Source: Brachypodium distachyon
Taxonomy: Eukaryota; Streptophyta; Magnoliopsida; Poales; Poaceae
Assembly: GCF_000005505.3 (NCBI RefSeq)
Contig: NC_016135.3
Span: forward strand, 8,650,613 to 8,714,612
Direction: 5' to 3'
Length of the DNA stretch: 64,000 bases
The notes under the pieces were generated by a model. That model saw nothing but the letters and a program-made list of their open reading frames with translations. It made no database searches and had not been told where the DNA came from. Position numbers and translations under genes: made by a program. Below are positions 53,057 through 64,000 of the stretch, piece after piece; position 1 is the first letter of the stretch; every line of letters starts with the position of its first letter.

Positions 53057-53922
53057 ACGTACCATCATGATTTCAGGCAGCCACACCATCATGATGATGA
53101 TGGCTTGGGCAGGCCCAAGTTTACAATTCCAAAGTTTGAAGGCTTCACTGATGTTGAAGGATATCTCAATTGGGAGCTGAAGGTTGAGAAATTATGGCGC
53201 ATGCATGAGCACACCGAAGATAGAAAGATCAAGTTGGCGTCCTCTGAATTTGATGGTTATGCTTTGCTTTGGTGGGAGAACCTTGTGCAAACACGGGAAG
53301 AGGAAGGATTGCCCGCTATTGTTACTTGGTTGTCCATGAAGCGCGAGATGCGTGAGCGTTTTATTCCACGCAACTACATCCGTTCTCTTTATGATAAGTT
53401 GCAGAATTTGAAGCAAGGTACCAAGTCCGTGGATGACTATCATCAGGAGATGGAGTTTATTATGCAGCGTGCTCGCGTGCGTGAAGATGCCGAACAAACC
53501 ATGTAGCGTTTCCTTTCTGGTCTGAACTTCAATGTCAGGCGCATTGTCCGGCATTACCAATACCATGATATCACGGAGTTGCTTCATCAAGCACGTGAAG
53601 CGGAGGCTCAGTTGGCGGAGGATGTGAAGTTTGCTACACGTACTACCGCTGCCAAGGGTCATTTTACACCATGGACAGCGAGCAGCGCGTCTACTCCTAG
53701 CACGGCATCCGGGTCACGTGGCACTTTCAATACCAAGCCCGAGGCTGCTGTTTCTAATGCCAAGAAGCCGGTGCAGCCTGCTGCTAGTTCTGTGTCGTCC
53801 TCTACTTCTACCGCCCGTAACAGGGATATCATTTGCCACACCTGCGGCGGACAAGCCATATCCAGCGAGATTGCCCCAATAAGAGAATTATGCTTGTGAA
53901 TGAAGAAACCGGTGAATATGAG
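53057..53922 (+). pseudogene. CRM/Reina-like gag
   Basis: FTIPKFEGFTDVEGYLNWEL, KLASSEFDGYALLWWENL and RERFIPRNYIRSLYDKLQNL are the gag core. A TAG replaces a Gln codon at 53,504-53,506. A Ser/Thr/Ala-rich linker and the zinc knuckle start (ICHTCGG) follow; one base is missing inside the knuckle (near 53,858), shifting the frame. The frame after this point is resumed beyond the solo LTR. Confidence 0.82.
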
Positions 53923-56900
53923 TGTAACATCCCAATTTTCAAAATTCTTCATATGCATTGCATATCATAAGCATCATGTCACCCTTGCATTTGATCACTT
54001 TCAAAACCCTAAAGTTTGCCCAGAAAATCCTTTTGCAAAAATGCTTTTATTTGATTTTGGGCTTTGATCTTGCTCTTGAGTATTTGCATTTTTAACCCAT
54101 GAGGGTATTGTGGTAAAAGGGATTTAATGCATATATAAAGCTATCCCATAATTGGCTTTTGAAAGTATTTTGAAAAATAATTTGTTTTTATAACCTAAGG
54201 GCCCTAAAAGCCATTTTATAGGCAAATGTATTTTTAAATATTTTATTTTGCGGAAATTCTTGTTCCAAAAGTTAGATAATATGAAAATATGATTTTACAA
54301 ATTTTGTTGCATTTTATTTGGAGTGATTTGGAGCTCCGAATCAATTTTGAGGTTCGAAATCAGAAAATAGATAAAAGAAAAGGAAAACCGAAGAAAACCG
54401 GTCAAACCGGACCGAACCGGTCACACCGGACCAGACCGGACCGAACCGGACCGGCCCCGCCCGTGCCGCCCGCTCTCCCTGACCGGTGGGACCCACGCGT
54501 CATCTTCAACCTCCGTCCGAAAAATCCGGCCACGCACGTTCGTGAACTGCCCACGAATCCGTTCCGATTTCTTCGCGCACGAACCACCAAATCCGAAACC
54601 CCGCGCGTCATATCGAAGCCCCCGAACTCCTCTACCAATTCCCCCAAACTGCTCGCCCAATTTCGCATCGGGTAGGATTTAATTTCTCGCCAAAGTTCTT
54701 CACGGACGTCGCCGTTCTTTGCGTTTTGCCGTCGTTCCGGTGAGCTTCCGCCCATGCCACTCCCCTAGCCTCTCTCATCTCCCCGTCCCGAACGCCGTGA
54801 CGCGCTCGCCTTTGCGTTTGGCCGCCGCCACCGCCTCCGGCCGCCCGCGCCGGCCATCTTCCTCAACGCCGGCCGCCGCCCGCTCGTCGCGCCACCTCCG
54901 GTCGCCGCCCCACGCCGCCTCCGCGCTGCCCGCGCCCCGCGCCGCCCGCGCACCCGCCGCCTGCCTCGCCGCGCTGCCCCGCGCCGCCGGCGAGCTCGCC
55001 CGCCGGCCAGAACCCTAGAACCGGGCCAGTCAGGTTTCGCCACGTGGCGAGATTTGGTTTTATTTTATTTTATTTTAATTCGGCCGATTTGGATAAGGCA
55101 CTTTTGCAGAAAAGTCCTCGTAACTTCAAAGCATCATATCTTTCAAACCGTCTGTCCAAAAATTGTGCTCCGCACCATTCTGGAATCGTCACAACTTGTA
55201 GAATATTTTAGCACTGTCTAATTTCAGTTTTGAACAACTTAGGCAGTAGCTATTTACAGAATGGTTGATTATGGTTTAAATTTCAAATGAATTGTTTCAA
55301 AATAGTTTTGAGCATGTTATCTTGCTGTAAAATTATTTAAACTTGTTCTCTATCCATTAGGACCAGAGAAGAAATTATTTTGTGTATAATCATGGCATAC
55401 AAGTTAAATAATGCTCTATGTTGCAAAAGCCGCACAATTTTTTGTTTTAAACCCTATACATGTATCATGCATATTAATTACCACTTTGATGTTGTATAAT
55501 CTGTCCAAATCTTTTGAGAGCCTTTTCAAAACAGAAACGAAACTTTGTACGTTAGAAGTAACCTTTGTGTGCATCATCTTGACGTATGCATCATGGCATG
55601 GTTTTTGTATTGAATGTTGTGTTTATTGTGTGTTTCTTTCGTTTTAGATTGTGTGGAGTGTACTTCTTGTTGTTGCGAAGAGTGCGAGAACTATCACAAC
55701 CTTGGACAAGGCAAGTTCACTTTGATCATATCCCATTATTATTGTTGTTTTAAAATACTTATGCATTAGTGTTGTTGGTAGAGATGCATTGATAGGACTA
55801 TTACTGGTACCTCTATGCTAGCTATAAATCCCAGGTAGTATAGTTTACCCTCGCCATTACCTTGCCACCAAATTGCCATCGTTTTTAGTTGAATGCTAGG
55901 CTATGGTAGTATCGTGGGGGAAATAACTACATTATGATATTGATATGCCTTTGGCTATATGAAATGTTTTTGTTAGATGTAAGGCAAAACAACTAATTCA
56001 ATGAACCATCCTGGGTGGGCTGCTTTGAGTATTTTGAGGATTAGCGGCGTCAGGTCCATTTCTATGGGTCCCTCTGAGTCGAGTTCTTGTGGATTCAGGA
56101 ATGGATCGTCCATAGACGTCTCTTCCGTGGATTCAGGGAGCGCCTACGTTGCAAATGTGGAATGCCACCTGGGGTAACCGAGACTGGACTAGTTTTCTAT
56201 TTAGAAGCTTCTAGTACAACCACAATGCTATATGGGCTCTGGCGAGACGAGAGTAAGTTGTATGAACCTAAACCCGAAGAATTGTACTGAGGTAGCCGTG
56301 TAGGGGGAGCGTGATTCTCTCGTGGTTTAGGGAATTACCTCTGAAAATCTCGTAATCGATGCCGTTGCTACTCTACCCTGAGGACAGCAAGGGATTAACA
56401 CGTCGGTTTCTTGTGGGGAATGTGTACAAACTCTCGAGAGCGTCAAAACTAAGTACTTAGCCGTGTCCCCGGCAACGGACATTTTGAGCAACTAGATGTG
56501 GAGCTGTAAGGAAAGTCTCACTCATTCCAATTTCTTAAATAAAATGAGTGGTTTGAACAGGGTAGGAGCACTTGAAGAATCCACTTCAATGTACTCTAGG
56601 TTAATAGGAGCATGGGTGTGTCTACCCCGTGTCCATTAGTTAACATTATTATAACATTCCTTTGTAGTAGGGTAATTTATGTTCTGCTTCCACGCAAACA
56701 GCCTAAACTCCACCTTGCCAAATACTGCATATACTTGGTAGGTTATGATATAACTCGTAGTGAATTTTGCCAATACAATCAATGTATTGACCCTAGTGGC
56801 TGCATCGTTTAATGATGCAGGAAGCTCCGACGACGAGTAAGATGTACGTTCTACTTGTTTGGGTTACGGGCCTACATTCCAACACGCTCTCACCGTGGTG

Positions 56901-57133
56901 TTGATGTGCCCTTCTATCTTCCGTTTTTCGCTGCTAAACAATTGTTTTATTTCCAGTTAACCCGTGAGGTTATGCGAGTTGTAAGTACCCTTTTATATTC
57001 TGGATGATACGTTGTAATATTGAGACCTTTGTTCTATGATATTACATCTTGAAACTGTGTGTGCTAGTGAGTCGATCCAGGGACTAGCACTAAAGCACAG
57101 AGATCGAACCGTTTTACGGGGGCGGTCGCTTCA
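53923..57133 (+). repeat. Solo LTR of a Del-like gypsy element (3,211 bp)
   Basis: It starts TGTAACATCCC and ends GGTCGCTTCA, with ATGAG directly repeated on both sides (53,918-53,922 and 57,134-57,138). There is no internal region, so it arose by LTR-LTR recombination after insertion. It resembles LTR 17,625-20,944 throughout, including the splice-like signals, the Cys-rich segment (55,648-55,710) and the conserved open frame (56,001-56,177). Confidence 0.95.
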
Positions 57134-57138
57134 ATGAG

Positions 57139-57906
57139 TCCGGTGATGAGGTTGATCCCGAATCGGTTCTTGAGGAAGATGAGGAGGATCCCTATGGTAC
57201 TGTTTATGCTGATGCTACACATCTTCCAACCATAGTTTGTATGCCGAAAGTCTTGAGTGTGGTACCTAGCTCGGCCGAGGAGCAGCGCTGCAATTTGTTT
57301 CAAACCAAGGCCGTTGTGGGACACGACAAGGCGTGCAAGGTGATTATCGATGGAGGAAGTTGTCACAATCTAGCTAGTAAAGAGCTTTGCACGAAATTGA
57401 AGTTGAAGTATTTACCGCACCCCAATCCATACTATATTCAGTGGCGTAGTGATCACGGCGAGATGAAGATTAGCCACATGGTGCGTGTTGAGTTTCAGAT
57501 TGGACCATATAAGGACACCGTCGAGTGCGATGTGGTTCCAATGACCGTGTGTCATTTGCTGTTGGGACGCCCGGGGCAATCCGATAGAGATGTTCGTCAC
57601 AATGGGAGAGCTAACACTTATAGTCTCCATTGGCATGGCAAGGAGGTGATATTGCGTCCGATGACACCACAACAGATTGTTAATGAATCACGGCAGAAAG
57701 TTGAAGTAAATTGTGCGAATGAGCGTGAGAGATTAGATAGGCGAGCGACAAGCCAAATTTGAGTGGTAAACAGAACGGTGAGGAAGAGAATTCCTTAGTA
57801 ATGCTAGCCACCAAATCAGATTTGAGAGAGTTCAGCGAGGATCCTACTTTGGAGCCTTTTGTGCTTATGTGCAAAGGTGTCCTTCTTTCTACTAACGAGA
57901 TAACCC
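57139..57906 (+). pseudogene. CRM/Reina-like gag end and protease
   Basis: Directly after the solo LTR the gag frame resumes with an acidic stretch (DEVDPESVLEEDEEDPYG). It is followed by the aspartic protease active site ACKVIIDGGSCHNLASKEL and the VPMTVCHLLLGRP segment. A frameshift at about 57,760 and another near 57,905-57,920 separate it from the reverse transcriptase frame. Confidence 0.83.
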
Positions 57907-57909
57907 CGC

Positions 57910-60612
57910 TTGCCTATTAGTGTTTCTCATGTTTTGCCACCATTGAGAGGGATTGAGCATCAAATTGACTTGATTCCAGAAGCATCGCTGCCCAATCGTC
58001 CACCATACCGTACAAACCCCGATGAGACGAAGGAAATTCAGAAACAAGTACAAGCGCTTCTCGACAAAGGTTATATTCGCGTAAGCTTAAGTCCTTGTCT
58101 TGTTCCTGTTATTTTAGTGCCTAAGAAAGATGGTACTTGGTGCATGTGTGTAGATTGTAGAGCGATTAATAACATCACTATTCGATATCGTCATCCTATT
58201 CCGCGTTTAGAAGATATGTTAGACGAGTTGAGTGGTGCTGCGATATTCTCTAAAATTGATTTGCGTAGTGGATACCATCAAATTAGGATGAAAGAAGGGG
58301 ATGAGTGGAAAACAGCCTTTAAAACTAAATTCGGTTTATATGAGTGGTTAGTCATGTCTTTTGGGTTAACTAATGCACCTAGTACTTTCATGCGTTTAAT
58401 GAATCATGTTTTAAGGCATTTCATAGGCAAATTTGTGGTTCTGTATTTTGATGATATACTTATTTACAGCCGCACTAAATCTGAACATGTTGATCATATT
58501 AGACAAGTCTTGCAAGTGTTGCGTGATGCTAAATTATTTGGTAACATGGAAAAGTGCACATTTTGCAAAGATAGGGTCATTTTCTTGGGGTATGTTGTTT
58601 CTGCCCATGGGGTTGAGGTTGATGAATCAAAAATTGAAGCAATTAAAAATTGGCCTCTTCCTGTCAATGTTAGTCAAGTTAGAAGTTTTCATGGTCTTAC
58701 TGGTTTTTATAGACGCTTTGTGAAAGATTTCAGCACCATTGCTGCCCCATTGAATGAACTAACTAAAAAGGGTGTTGATTTTGTTTGGGGACCAGCCCAA
58801 GATAATGCTTTTGATGAATTGAAGAATCGTTTAACTGTTGCACCTTTGCTTGTTTTACCTAATTTCGCTAAACAATTTGAGATTGAATGTGATGCTAGTG
58901 GAATAGGTATTGGTGGTGTTTTGATGCAAGAGGGTCGTCCGATTGCATATTTTAGTGAGAAATTGAATGGTGCACAATTGAACTATCCTGTTTATGACAA
59001 AGAATTATATGCTCTTGTTCGTGTTCTTGAGATTTGGCAACATTATTTATGGCCTAAAGAGTTCATTATACATTCTGATCATGAGGCTTTAAAGTATTTG
59101 AAAGGCCAAGCTAAATTGAACCGGCGACATGCTAAGTGGGTGGAATTTATTGAATCTTTTCCTTACATTATTAAGCATAAAAAGGGTAAGGAAAACGTGG
59201 TTGCTGATGCTCTTTCTAGGAAAGTTGTGCTTTTGAATCAATTAGATGTTAAAGTTCCTGGATTGGAGAGTTTACGTGATTTATATACTTCTGATCGTGA
59301 CTTTGTTGCACCTTATAATCTTTGTAAGGATGGGAAAGGATGGGATAAGTTTCACATACATGATGGGTTTTTGTTTCGAGCTAATAAACTTTGTGTACCC
59401 GAGTCGTCCGTGCGTTTGTTATTGCTGCAGGAATCACATGCCGGCGGCTTGATGGGTCACTTTGGACGTGAAAAGACTTTGCTTATGCTTAATGAGAATT
59501 TTTATTGGCCAAACATGAGGCGTGATGTGGACAGGTTTGTCAAAAGGTGTATTACTTGTCATAAGGCTAAGTCCAAGCTAAAGCCTCACGGTTTGTATAC
59601 CCCTCTTCCTGCCCCTAGTGTTCCATGGGAAAATATTAGCATGGATTTTGTGTTGGGATTGCCTAGGACCAGGAGAGGACATGATTCTATATTTGTGGAA
59701 GTGGATTCTTTTTCTAAGATGGCGCATTTTATTTCCTGCCACAAGAGCGACGATGCACCGCATATTGCTAATATGTTTTTCAGGGACATCGTGAGATTGC
59801 ATGGAGTAACAAGGACGATTGTTTCTGATCGTGACGTGAAGTTCATGAGCTACTTTTGGAAGACGCTTTGGGGGAAGCTAGGAACGAAGTTGCTGTTCAG
59901 CACTATTTGTCATCCCCAAACCGATGGCCAAACGGAGGTGGTGAATCGCACACTTTCAACGTTGCTGCGATCAATGATCAAGAAGAACTTGCGTGCATGG
60001 GAGGAGTGTTTGCCGCATGTGGAATTTGCATATAACAGGGCGGTACATTTAACAACGCAGCTTTGTCCGTTTGAGGTGGTTTATGGTTTTAAACCCATTA
60101 CGCCACTTGATTTGCTGCCACTTCCAAGTCCAGAGCGTGTGAATATGGAGGCGTCCAAGCGTGCTGATTTTGTTCGGAAGATACATGAGAAGACTAAAGA
60201 AGCAATAGAGAAGAAGGGCAAGTACAATGCTGCACGTGTCAATACAAAGCGAAAAGAAGTACTCTTTCAGCCCGGCGATCTGGTATGGGTTCATTTTCGC
60301 AAGGATAGATTTCCTGAACAACGTAAGTCAAAGTTGCTGCCACGAGGAGATGGACCATACAAGGTGCTTGCCAAGATCAATGATAATGCTTACAAGATAG
60401 ATCTTCCAACCGATAAGTTTGGCGTGAGTAATTCGTTCAACGTTGCTGATTTGACGTCATATGATGGAGAAGACCTTGGACCGTCGAGGTCGACGCCTTT
60501 TGAAGAGGGGGAGGATGATGAGGGCATCCCTAGTCCTTTGTCATCTTTGCCTAATGATGATCTTGCTGTTCAAGATAAACCCAATGATCAACGCATTGGA
60601 CCAATTACATGA
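57910..60612 (+). pseudogene. CRM/Reina-like pol: reverse transcriptase, RNase H, integrase (900 codons open)
   Basis: [47 protein letters not shown] and [18 protein letters not shown] (catalytic YFDD). RNase [31 protein letters not shown] and [10 protein letters not shown]. Integrase: an HHCC zinc part ending [11 protein letters not shown], then [26 protein letters not shown] and [15 protein letters not shown] with D, D, E intact, and the GPY/F module [20 protein letters not shown]. All catalytic residues are kept in one uninterrupted frame, unlike every other pol in this window. The stop at 60,610-60,612 lies where related proteins continue (the frame stays open to about 60,863), so it is probably a nonsense mutation near the C-terminus. 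Confidence 0.93.
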
Positions 60613-61428
60613 GCACGTGCCAAGTTATTAGAACAACAGGTGAACTCACTCCTAACTGCACCTAATGTTTATATTGATGAGAATTTTATACTGCCTAAGT
60701 CTTTGTATCTTTGTGTGTTTGAGGCTGAGGCAACCGTGGAGCATGGAGGAGAGGAGGCCGCGTGCGAGGATCATCAAGTGCTGTTATCCAACATCAAGAT
60801 ATGCGCGAGGGAGGAGAGGGAGGCAGGCGCACCACAAATGAAGATGGAGGATACAAAATGCTAGAAGAGCAACTTGTGAGCAAGGGGCAGCCAACGACAA
60901 GAATGATCTGCCCACCACAAGTTGAGTACGAGTACGAAGCACACCAGGACAGCCTACGAGTTCGACACGTCTAAGGGGCGCCCGGACCTGCGAGTCCTAA
61001 TTTAAGCCAAGTCCTATTCGGATTGGTTGTATGTGTTTAAGTCGAACCTAATTTGACTCTGAGTCCGTTTGTGTGTTTGGCTGCCCCTCGCCTATATATA
61101 CAAGGGTACGCGTAGGGTTAGGGTTAGACCACGTTTTAGCTATTTTTGAGACTCTTGTTGATTGCGAGAAGCATTCATCTGGAATCATATACACCATATT
61201 CGTTTCGATAGGATGTTTGTTATTTACTGAAAGTTCGAACGTAATCTGTCGTTCCGCTGGGAATTGGAAGATTGCGAAACCGCTTGTGGTCGGTGGACTA
61301 CTGCGCAAGTGTGTGGTGTTGCGAATTTCCATTGGGTTGCAAGTTCGTCGTGCGGCGACGGGTGAACAGCCGGAAGATTTGTAAAATTATACAAGTTATC
61401 CACGTTGCTCTCTGAGAAGATCGGGCCA
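60613..61428 (+). repeat. 3' end of the CRM/Reina-like element including probable 3' LTR
   Basis: The pol frame continues without function to about 60,863. TATATATA at 61,093-61,100 upstream of AAGGGTACGCGTAGGG looks like the LTR promoter. The end is probably near ATCGGGCCA (61,420-61,428), just before the foreign integrase sequence. The LTR start could not be fixed, because no 5' LTR is left for comparison and several purine tracts are candidates (60,803-60,822; 60,972-60,977). Confidence 0.55.
61093..61100 (+). promoter_or_regulatory. TATA box in the probable 3' LTR
   Basis: TATATATA, with a GC-richer flank and the AGGGTTAGGGTTAG leader-like sequence about 20 bases downstream. The TTAGGG-like text is only two units and is not telomeric. 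Confidence 0.5.
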
Positions 61429-61435
61429 CCCCATA

Positions 61436-61710
61436 TCATCTACCATATGCTGAGTTCTCATACAACAACAGTTTTCAAGCGAGTATCGGAATGGCACCAT
61501 TCAAAGCTTTGTATGGCAAGAAATGCAGGACACCGTTGATATGGGATGGAGTAGGAGATCGTAGCCTATTCGGACCTGACATGATAAAAGATGCCGAAAA
61601 GAAAGTCAGGCTGATTCGAGACAGGCTTAAGATAGCTCAATCCAGGCAAAAAAGTTACGCAGATTCCAAGCGAAGAGAGGTCACATATGAGGTTGGTGAC
61701 AGAGCGTAAA
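61436..61710 (+). pseudogene. Del-like integrase fragment (plus strand)
   Basis: HLPYAEFSYNNSFQASIGM, FKALYGKKCRTPLIWDGVGD and KKVRLIRDRLKIAQSRQKS match the C-terminal third of integrase in the minus-strand Del-like element (29,459 onward) with few changes. It begins exactly at the end of the CRM/Reina-like element and ends with a stop at about 61,708-61,710, where unrelated sequence begins. It is probably the far part of the element that starts at 17,625. Confidence 0.85.
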
Positions 61711-62834
61711 AAATTACTCCACTTAAAGCGACGGAAACAAAGACGCTACATTTATAAAAGCGTGTTCTACAAAAACGAAAATGCGCCTTTGCGAAGGCTA
61801 CAGAAACATCAGCGCTCGGACCTGGTGGCGCTCTTGCCGGTGCATATAGAATTTGTAACTTTCGTATATTATGGCGCTGAAAGTCTGAAACCGGCACCAT
61901 TTCAGCTACAAGATGTGTTTCTGGACCCTCTGCTGTGAGTCGGACGTATGATCCGATATCCACTCCACGGAACACGACCGAAATGCACGCGATGCAAGAT
62001 CCGATATCCCCGAATGGCCGAGCCGGCCTCTTGCCGCTGGTCCAGCAAGGAAGAAAATTCAATTGGATCCGTCTATCGGGCACTCTGGTTCGAAACTTGG
62101 TGCAGAACTCGATGGCTTTCGCCAGGCTAGGTTGCCAAAATGAAATGATATCGTGTAAAAATGTTCGTCGCGCCAGTCCAACTCGTGGCCGGACATTTTC
62201 GATCGGTGTGCGTGTCACCCGTGGAAGTGCACTCTGAAGGTTATGGTTCACACAGTACACTTGCGCAAGAACAAACAAAGATACTCCACAACATATGATT
62301 CCACAACATACGTAGTTGTTCAGTTTGCTCATGCGCTAAATGAAGAAATTTTATAGCGTACTGTTCCTCGTGAGCTTCGACCGGGCTATCCGGCCATGCT
62401 TTTCTTTTGCTTTTGCAGCCGCAGCCGACAGGGGCGGAGGGGGTGTCAGCGATGGCACCGTCCAGACCTGGGCACCAATTGCAGCCGTCGCCGCTTCCCC
62501 TCCTTGTCGTGGCGGTCGACTCTCGATAACTGCTAGTATAGCTGAGACTGGCCGCCGATTTGAATATTCGGAGATCCAAGTCCAACAGACGGTAGATTTC
62601 GGCCGTGCGTACTGGCATTTATTTACAGCTGCCCATCGTCTCTACTCCAATCTGATCCATCTGGCCCTCTGCAGTGCAGCCAAAACCTTTATTAAACTCA
62701 CTGTTTGGCCGGTAGCACCCAACTAACCAGGCCACCCCCCCTAAACGACCAGCTCTGATCACTGTTTGCGTTTGGAGCGCGAATGGTAAGGTGTGCACAA
62801 CGTGCGTGATACCCGGTATTAGAGCTGAAACTTT
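61711..62834. other. Unassigned interval
   Basis: No transposon ends, RNA gene or domain recognised. Open frames on both strands (for example a 225-codon minus frame at 61,655-62,332 that overlaps the integrase fragment) look fortuitous. The GATCCGATATCC phrase occurs twice (61,948 and 62,008) as a local repeat. Confidence 0.4.
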
Positions 62835-62963
62835 GTGACCAGGGTACCCGTTGACCCTCTTTAGTTCAACCAAATGAACTAAAGTTTTCAAATGATACAA
62901 CTTTTTAAAAAACTAGTTCATTTGTTTGAACTAAAGAGGGTCGGAGAGTACCCTAAGGGTCAC
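62835..62963. mobile_element. Fold-back MITE (about 129 bp)
   Basis: GTGACCAGGGTAC...GACCCTCTTTAGTTCAA at the left is complementary to TTGAACTAAAGAGGGTC...GTACCCTAAGGGTCAC at the right, with a short AT-rich centre. The element is almost one hairpin. The target duplication is unclear, so the superfamily is open. Confidence 0.7.
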
Positions 62964-63171
62964 CATGCTGCACCTCTACCAGATAGGCGTCACGGTTTCT
63001 GCGAAATCTCGATCTCAGTCCTCCTCCAGTTAAGGAGCATATGTTTCTAAATTTAACTTTGACCATCTGTCAGGCTTATAATATTTGGACTACATGATAT
63101 AATTACACCACTACAGTCTTTTCCAAATACGAGTTGAATTGTATAATTTTTATGGCACGCAATATATATTA
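62964..63171. other. Unassigned short interval
   Basis: AT-rich sequence between two MITEs; nothing recognised. Confidence 0.4.
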
Positions 63172-63253
63172 CTCTATCTGTCCCAAAATAAGTGACTTAG
63201 ATTTGTATAAATTCTTAGACAAATCCAGGTCACTTATTTTGGAACGGAGGGAG
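63172..63253. mobile_element. Stowaway MITE (82 bp)
   Basis: CTCTATCTGTCCCAAAATAAG and CTTATTTTGGAACGGAGGGAG are terminal inverted repeats, flanked by TA at 63,170-63,171 and 63,254-63,255. The inner arms AAGTGACTTAGATTTGT and ACAAATCCAGGTCACTT also pair. Confidence 0.9.
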
Positions 63254-64000
63254 TATATATTATCTATCTAAATGATAACCAAAATCAAATTTCAAAATAT
63301 ATAAATGATTATTGTTAGGAAACAGATAGATTTGGCTTGTTTTGGTTTCGGCCCAAGTGGCCCATGTGCAGATTCAGCCGGAATTAATCACACATTGCTA
63401 GGTTAAAGAGAGTTGCACCAACATATAAACTCTTGCATTTCAAACATATATAACACCTCCGGGTTGATCCTTTTACACAAAGCAAGGACGAAAGTGCAAG
63501 AGAGAGGTGATATGATACTTGCGCCGGGGACATCTGCCAGCTAGCAAGGGTTTTAGCCCTCGGCGGCCCCAAGAACCCATTCCTAGTGCGAAAAACACCC
63601 CGTCCGTCTCAATTTGTGTCATTATTCGCCACAACAAGGGACCAAACAACATCAAAACCACAATATAGTGGCACGGGTCTGGAGGCCTGTGCTGTTGTGG
63701 TAAGTTCTTATGCTAGAATTTTTCAAAACAGAAAGGAACACAAAACGGTTTTGTTTAAAAAATTGAGAAATGACATTTAGCTTGTAAATATTGAAATCGT
63801 GACTCGATTTAACCTTAAAATAGAAAATGACCCCTCCCCCCCCCCCCCCCCAAAAAAAAATCTTCTTAGCTCGAAACCCCATACCTAAAAATATGACTGA
63901 AAATGTAAATCTTCTGTCCGCTTCGTAAATTGAAATATGGCGCTGAAATTTTGCAAAGAGGAAAATAGTTTCACCCGAGGAAATATAACTGGAAATAGAA
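63254..64000. other. Unassigned right edge with homopolymer run
   Basis: No gene recognised. A run of 16 C (63,836-63,851) followed by 9 A (63,852-63,860) is present. Such runs are prone to sequencing and assembly length errors. Confidence 0.5.

Larger units (their letters stand above)
53057..61428 (+). mobile_element. Ty3/gypsy chromovirus (CRM/Reina-like), 5'-truncated, split by a solo LTR
   Basis: Order: gag (53,057-53,922), solo LTR insertion, protease, reverse transcriptase, RNase H, integrase with GPY/F module, 3' non-coding and LTR-like sequence. The 5' LTR, primer site and gag start are missing at the junction with the Tat gag. The RT-RNase H-integrase text is closest in my memory to the CRM and Reina chromoviruses; the clade cannot be fixed here. 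At the right end it interrupts the integrase of a Del-like element. Confidence 0.85.

Noticed and set aside
61108..61128. Telomere-like TTAGGG repeats
   Set aside because: Only about two units, in the leader of an LTR; plant telomeres use TTTAGGG.

Overview
This window looks like repeat-dense grass DNA. The evidence is Stowaway MITEs with CTCCCTCCGTCC ends and TA target duplications, Ty3/gypsy and Ty1/copia elements with tRNA-iMet primer sites, CACTA and Mutator-like transposons, and plant-type LINEs. A Pooideae grass (wheat, barley or oat relative) is the most natural reading, but the species is inferred. I found no convincing intact single-copy host gene; nearly all recognisable coding sequence is transposon-derived.

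Left part (1-17,624). Small insertions and relics: a LINE ORF2 start on the minus strand (741-1,415), Stowaway MITEs, a full-length but internally deleted Ty1/copia element with a perfect AAAAG target duplication (3,900-10,302), a LINE 3' part (11,594-13,085), a trace with one leucine-rich-repeat motif, a relic resembling the interior of the MULE described below, a TTCGGTT-rich block with a tRNA-like core, and a GC-rich degenerate repeat tract.

Nested part (17,625-61,710). A plus-strand Del/Tekay-like gypsy element starts with a 3.3-kb LTR and gag (17,625-22,396), and a piece of its integrase type reappears at 61,436-61,710. Between them lie: (a) a minus-strand Tat/Retand-like gypsy element (3' LTR 22,397-23,623; main body about 42,538-53,046) with a convergent plus-strand extra ORF; (b) inside it, a minus-strand Del-like element (LTRs 39,654-42,537 and 23,748-29,151), the second LTR followed by another primer-binding site as in a three-LTR tandem product; (c) a 2.1-kb CACTA element inside that LTR (25,101-27,181); (d) a 5.7-kb Mutator-like element in the leader (33,821-39,502); (e) a CACTA remnant replacing the reverse transcriptase of the Tat element (49,821-about 51,505); (f) a plus-strand CRM/Reina-like chromovirus (about 53,057-61,428) split by a 3.2-kb solo LTR with perfect ATGAG duplications.

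The most interesting object is the Mutator-like element. It has near-identical 1,319-bp terminal inverted repeats, a FAR1/MULE transposase gene that appears to lack its C-terminal part, and in each inverted repeat a three-exon gene for a small B3-type DNA-binding protein. The two B3 genes are mirror images pointing inward. Further points of interest are a 299-residue coiled-coil ORF in the Del-like leader, an ORF conserved inside the 3-kb LTRs, and natural breaks in catalytic or zinc-binding residues.

Right edge (61,711-64,000). Unassigned sequence, a fold-back MITE, a short Stowaway MITE, and a C16/A9 homopolymer.
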